The notes under the pieces were generated by a model. It was not told the DNA's origin. It was given only the letters and a program-made list of their open reading frames with translations, and did no database searches. 45,019 bases of DNA from Gnetum montanum (Eukaryota; Streptophyta; Gnetopsida; Gnetales; Gnetaceae): assembly GCA_015680685.1 (NCBI GenBank), contig MNCI01027444.1, positions 337,106-382,124 of the forward strand. The letters are read 5' to 3'. The first letter of the stretch is position 1. Every line of letters begins with the position of its first letter. Position numbers and translations under genes: made by a program. Shown one piece after another: positions 44,259 to 45,019 of this stretch.

Positions 44259-45019
44259 GATAGACGGAGGATGGACACCACAGTTTCAGCACCTTTAACT
44301 TTGACAGGCCCATACGGGCACTTAACTAGGCCATTTGACTTCACATTAGTAGACGCTAACCCCCCTTTAGCAGGCGTAACCATAGCTACATCGGAGACAT
44401 CCCCAGAGTGGCCAGAACAGTCCACGCGCACGCTAGACCTGGAAGCTGGGGACATAACCGAGGACCCCATTAGTGAGGTCCCTATCGTTACGCATAGGGG
44501 TGAGACCAAAACACTCAAGGTCAGTTCTTTGCTAGACGAGAAAACGCACAACGCAATAAAACAGGTCCTGCAAGACAACATCACTGTCTTTGCATGGTCA
44601 TATGAGGATATGCCTGGGTTAGATCCTAGATTAATCCAGCATAACATTATCCTCGACCCGCAAATTAAACCGGTTAGGCAAAAGGCACGCAAGATCAAAC
44701 CAGAGATCGCGCTAGCAGTGTGTGACGAAATCACCAAACTATATCAGGTTGGTTTCATCCGCGCGGTCGATTATTCAGACTGGGTATCTAACATTGTGGT
44801 CGTGCTGAAGAAGACTGGGCATGCGCTTCTGTCCTTACCATTACCGAGTATCGACCAGCTAGTGGATACAACAGCTGGGCATGCGCTTCTGTCCTTCATG
44901 GATGGCTTCTCAGGCTATAACCAGATTCGCATCAACCCAGAACATCAACTGACCACAACGTTTATGACACCCTCGGGGATATTTTGCTATACCATGATGC
45001 CTTTCGGTCTGAAGAACGC
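44259..45019 (+). CDS. Reverse transcriptase start of element B (partial, open to window end)
   Basis: Open from the acceptor-like site through ATG 44271 to the last base, about 249 codons, with an upstream in-frame TAA at 44229-44231. Shares GPYG, DMPGLDP, the KARKIKPE block and IRAVDYSDWVSN with element A pol. RT motifs: PSIDQLVDTTAGHALLSFMDGFSGYNQ and MMPFGLKN. The motif between KK-x-G and LPSIDQL (containing CIEFQDLN in A) is missing, replaced by a 22-bp copy (44815-44836) of 44875-44896, so the enzyme is probably inactive although the frame is open. ATG 44271 is the natural start if unspliced. Confidence 0.82.

Larger units (their letters stand above)
42048..45019 (+). mobile_element. 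Second Tat-lineage element (B), truncated left, runs off window
   Basis: Holds the 5' four exons of the antisense gene and, divergently, the start of pol, in the same order and orientation as element A. It is more GC-rich and less decayed. No LTR is inside the window. The left junction falls inside exon 4 of the antisense gene. Confidence 0.8.

Overview
This window looks like nuclear DNA from a land plant with a repeat-rich genome. I see no ordinary single-copy host gene. Almost everything is nested LTR retrotransposon sequence: tRNA-primed LTRs, Ty3/gypsy and Ty1/copia domains, target-site duplications (TSDs) and plant-like GT-AG introns. The species cannot be named from the sequence.

Layout. 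1-1665: 5' end of a minus-strand Ty3/gypsy element with an Athila-type tRNA-Asp primer site (gag fragment, PBS, complete LTR). It sits against an old plus-strand chromovirus-like pol relic (about 1744-4640). 4641-7070 is AT-rich with no gene found. 7071-7873 is most of an old LTR of the tRNA-Asp family. That LTR is split by a complete 18.4-kb Tat-lineage element (element A, 7874-26297), flanked by a perfect 5-bp duplication (CTACT). The end of the split LTR, its PBS and a decayed gag follow (26298-28748). That element is interrupted in turn by a 7.36-kb gag-protease-only element (28749-36108; LTRs and a 4/5 matching TSD). 36297-42047 is a minus-strand Ty1/copia element whose 5' LTR is cut off. 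From 42048 a second, diverged Tat element (element B) runs to the window end.

The most interesting content is in the two Tat elements. Both carry an antisense multi-exon gene just upstream of the sense-strand reverse transcriptase. In element A, where protease is also present, the gene lies between protease and RT. Its introns are GT-AG, 54-811 bp long, and the reading phase is kept at every junction I could test. Exon 2 is exactly 450 bp in both copies. It encodes a domain resembling plant NIF/FCP1-like HAD phosphatases, with the catalytic acidic residues degraded. Copy B is open over 436 codons in four exons and has a TATA box upstream of its ATG. Copy A has nine predicted exons, about 1,050 codons and many stop codons, but its splice sites are preserved. 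The sense pol of both elements starts just after a splice-acceptor-like site, as expected for the Ogre-type intron between PRO and RT, so the antisense gene would lie inside that intron.

Other structure: clusters of a 10-bp palindrome (GCGTATACGC) in the Tat LTRs and in intron 1 of the antisense gene; a different palindrome of the same form (GCGATATCGC) in the unrelated tRNA-Asp LTR; short TTAAACT repeat blocks at the joins between coding modules of element A; and template-switch scars in both RT genes. An N flanked by an 89-bp duplication at 11835-12014 is probably an assembly error.
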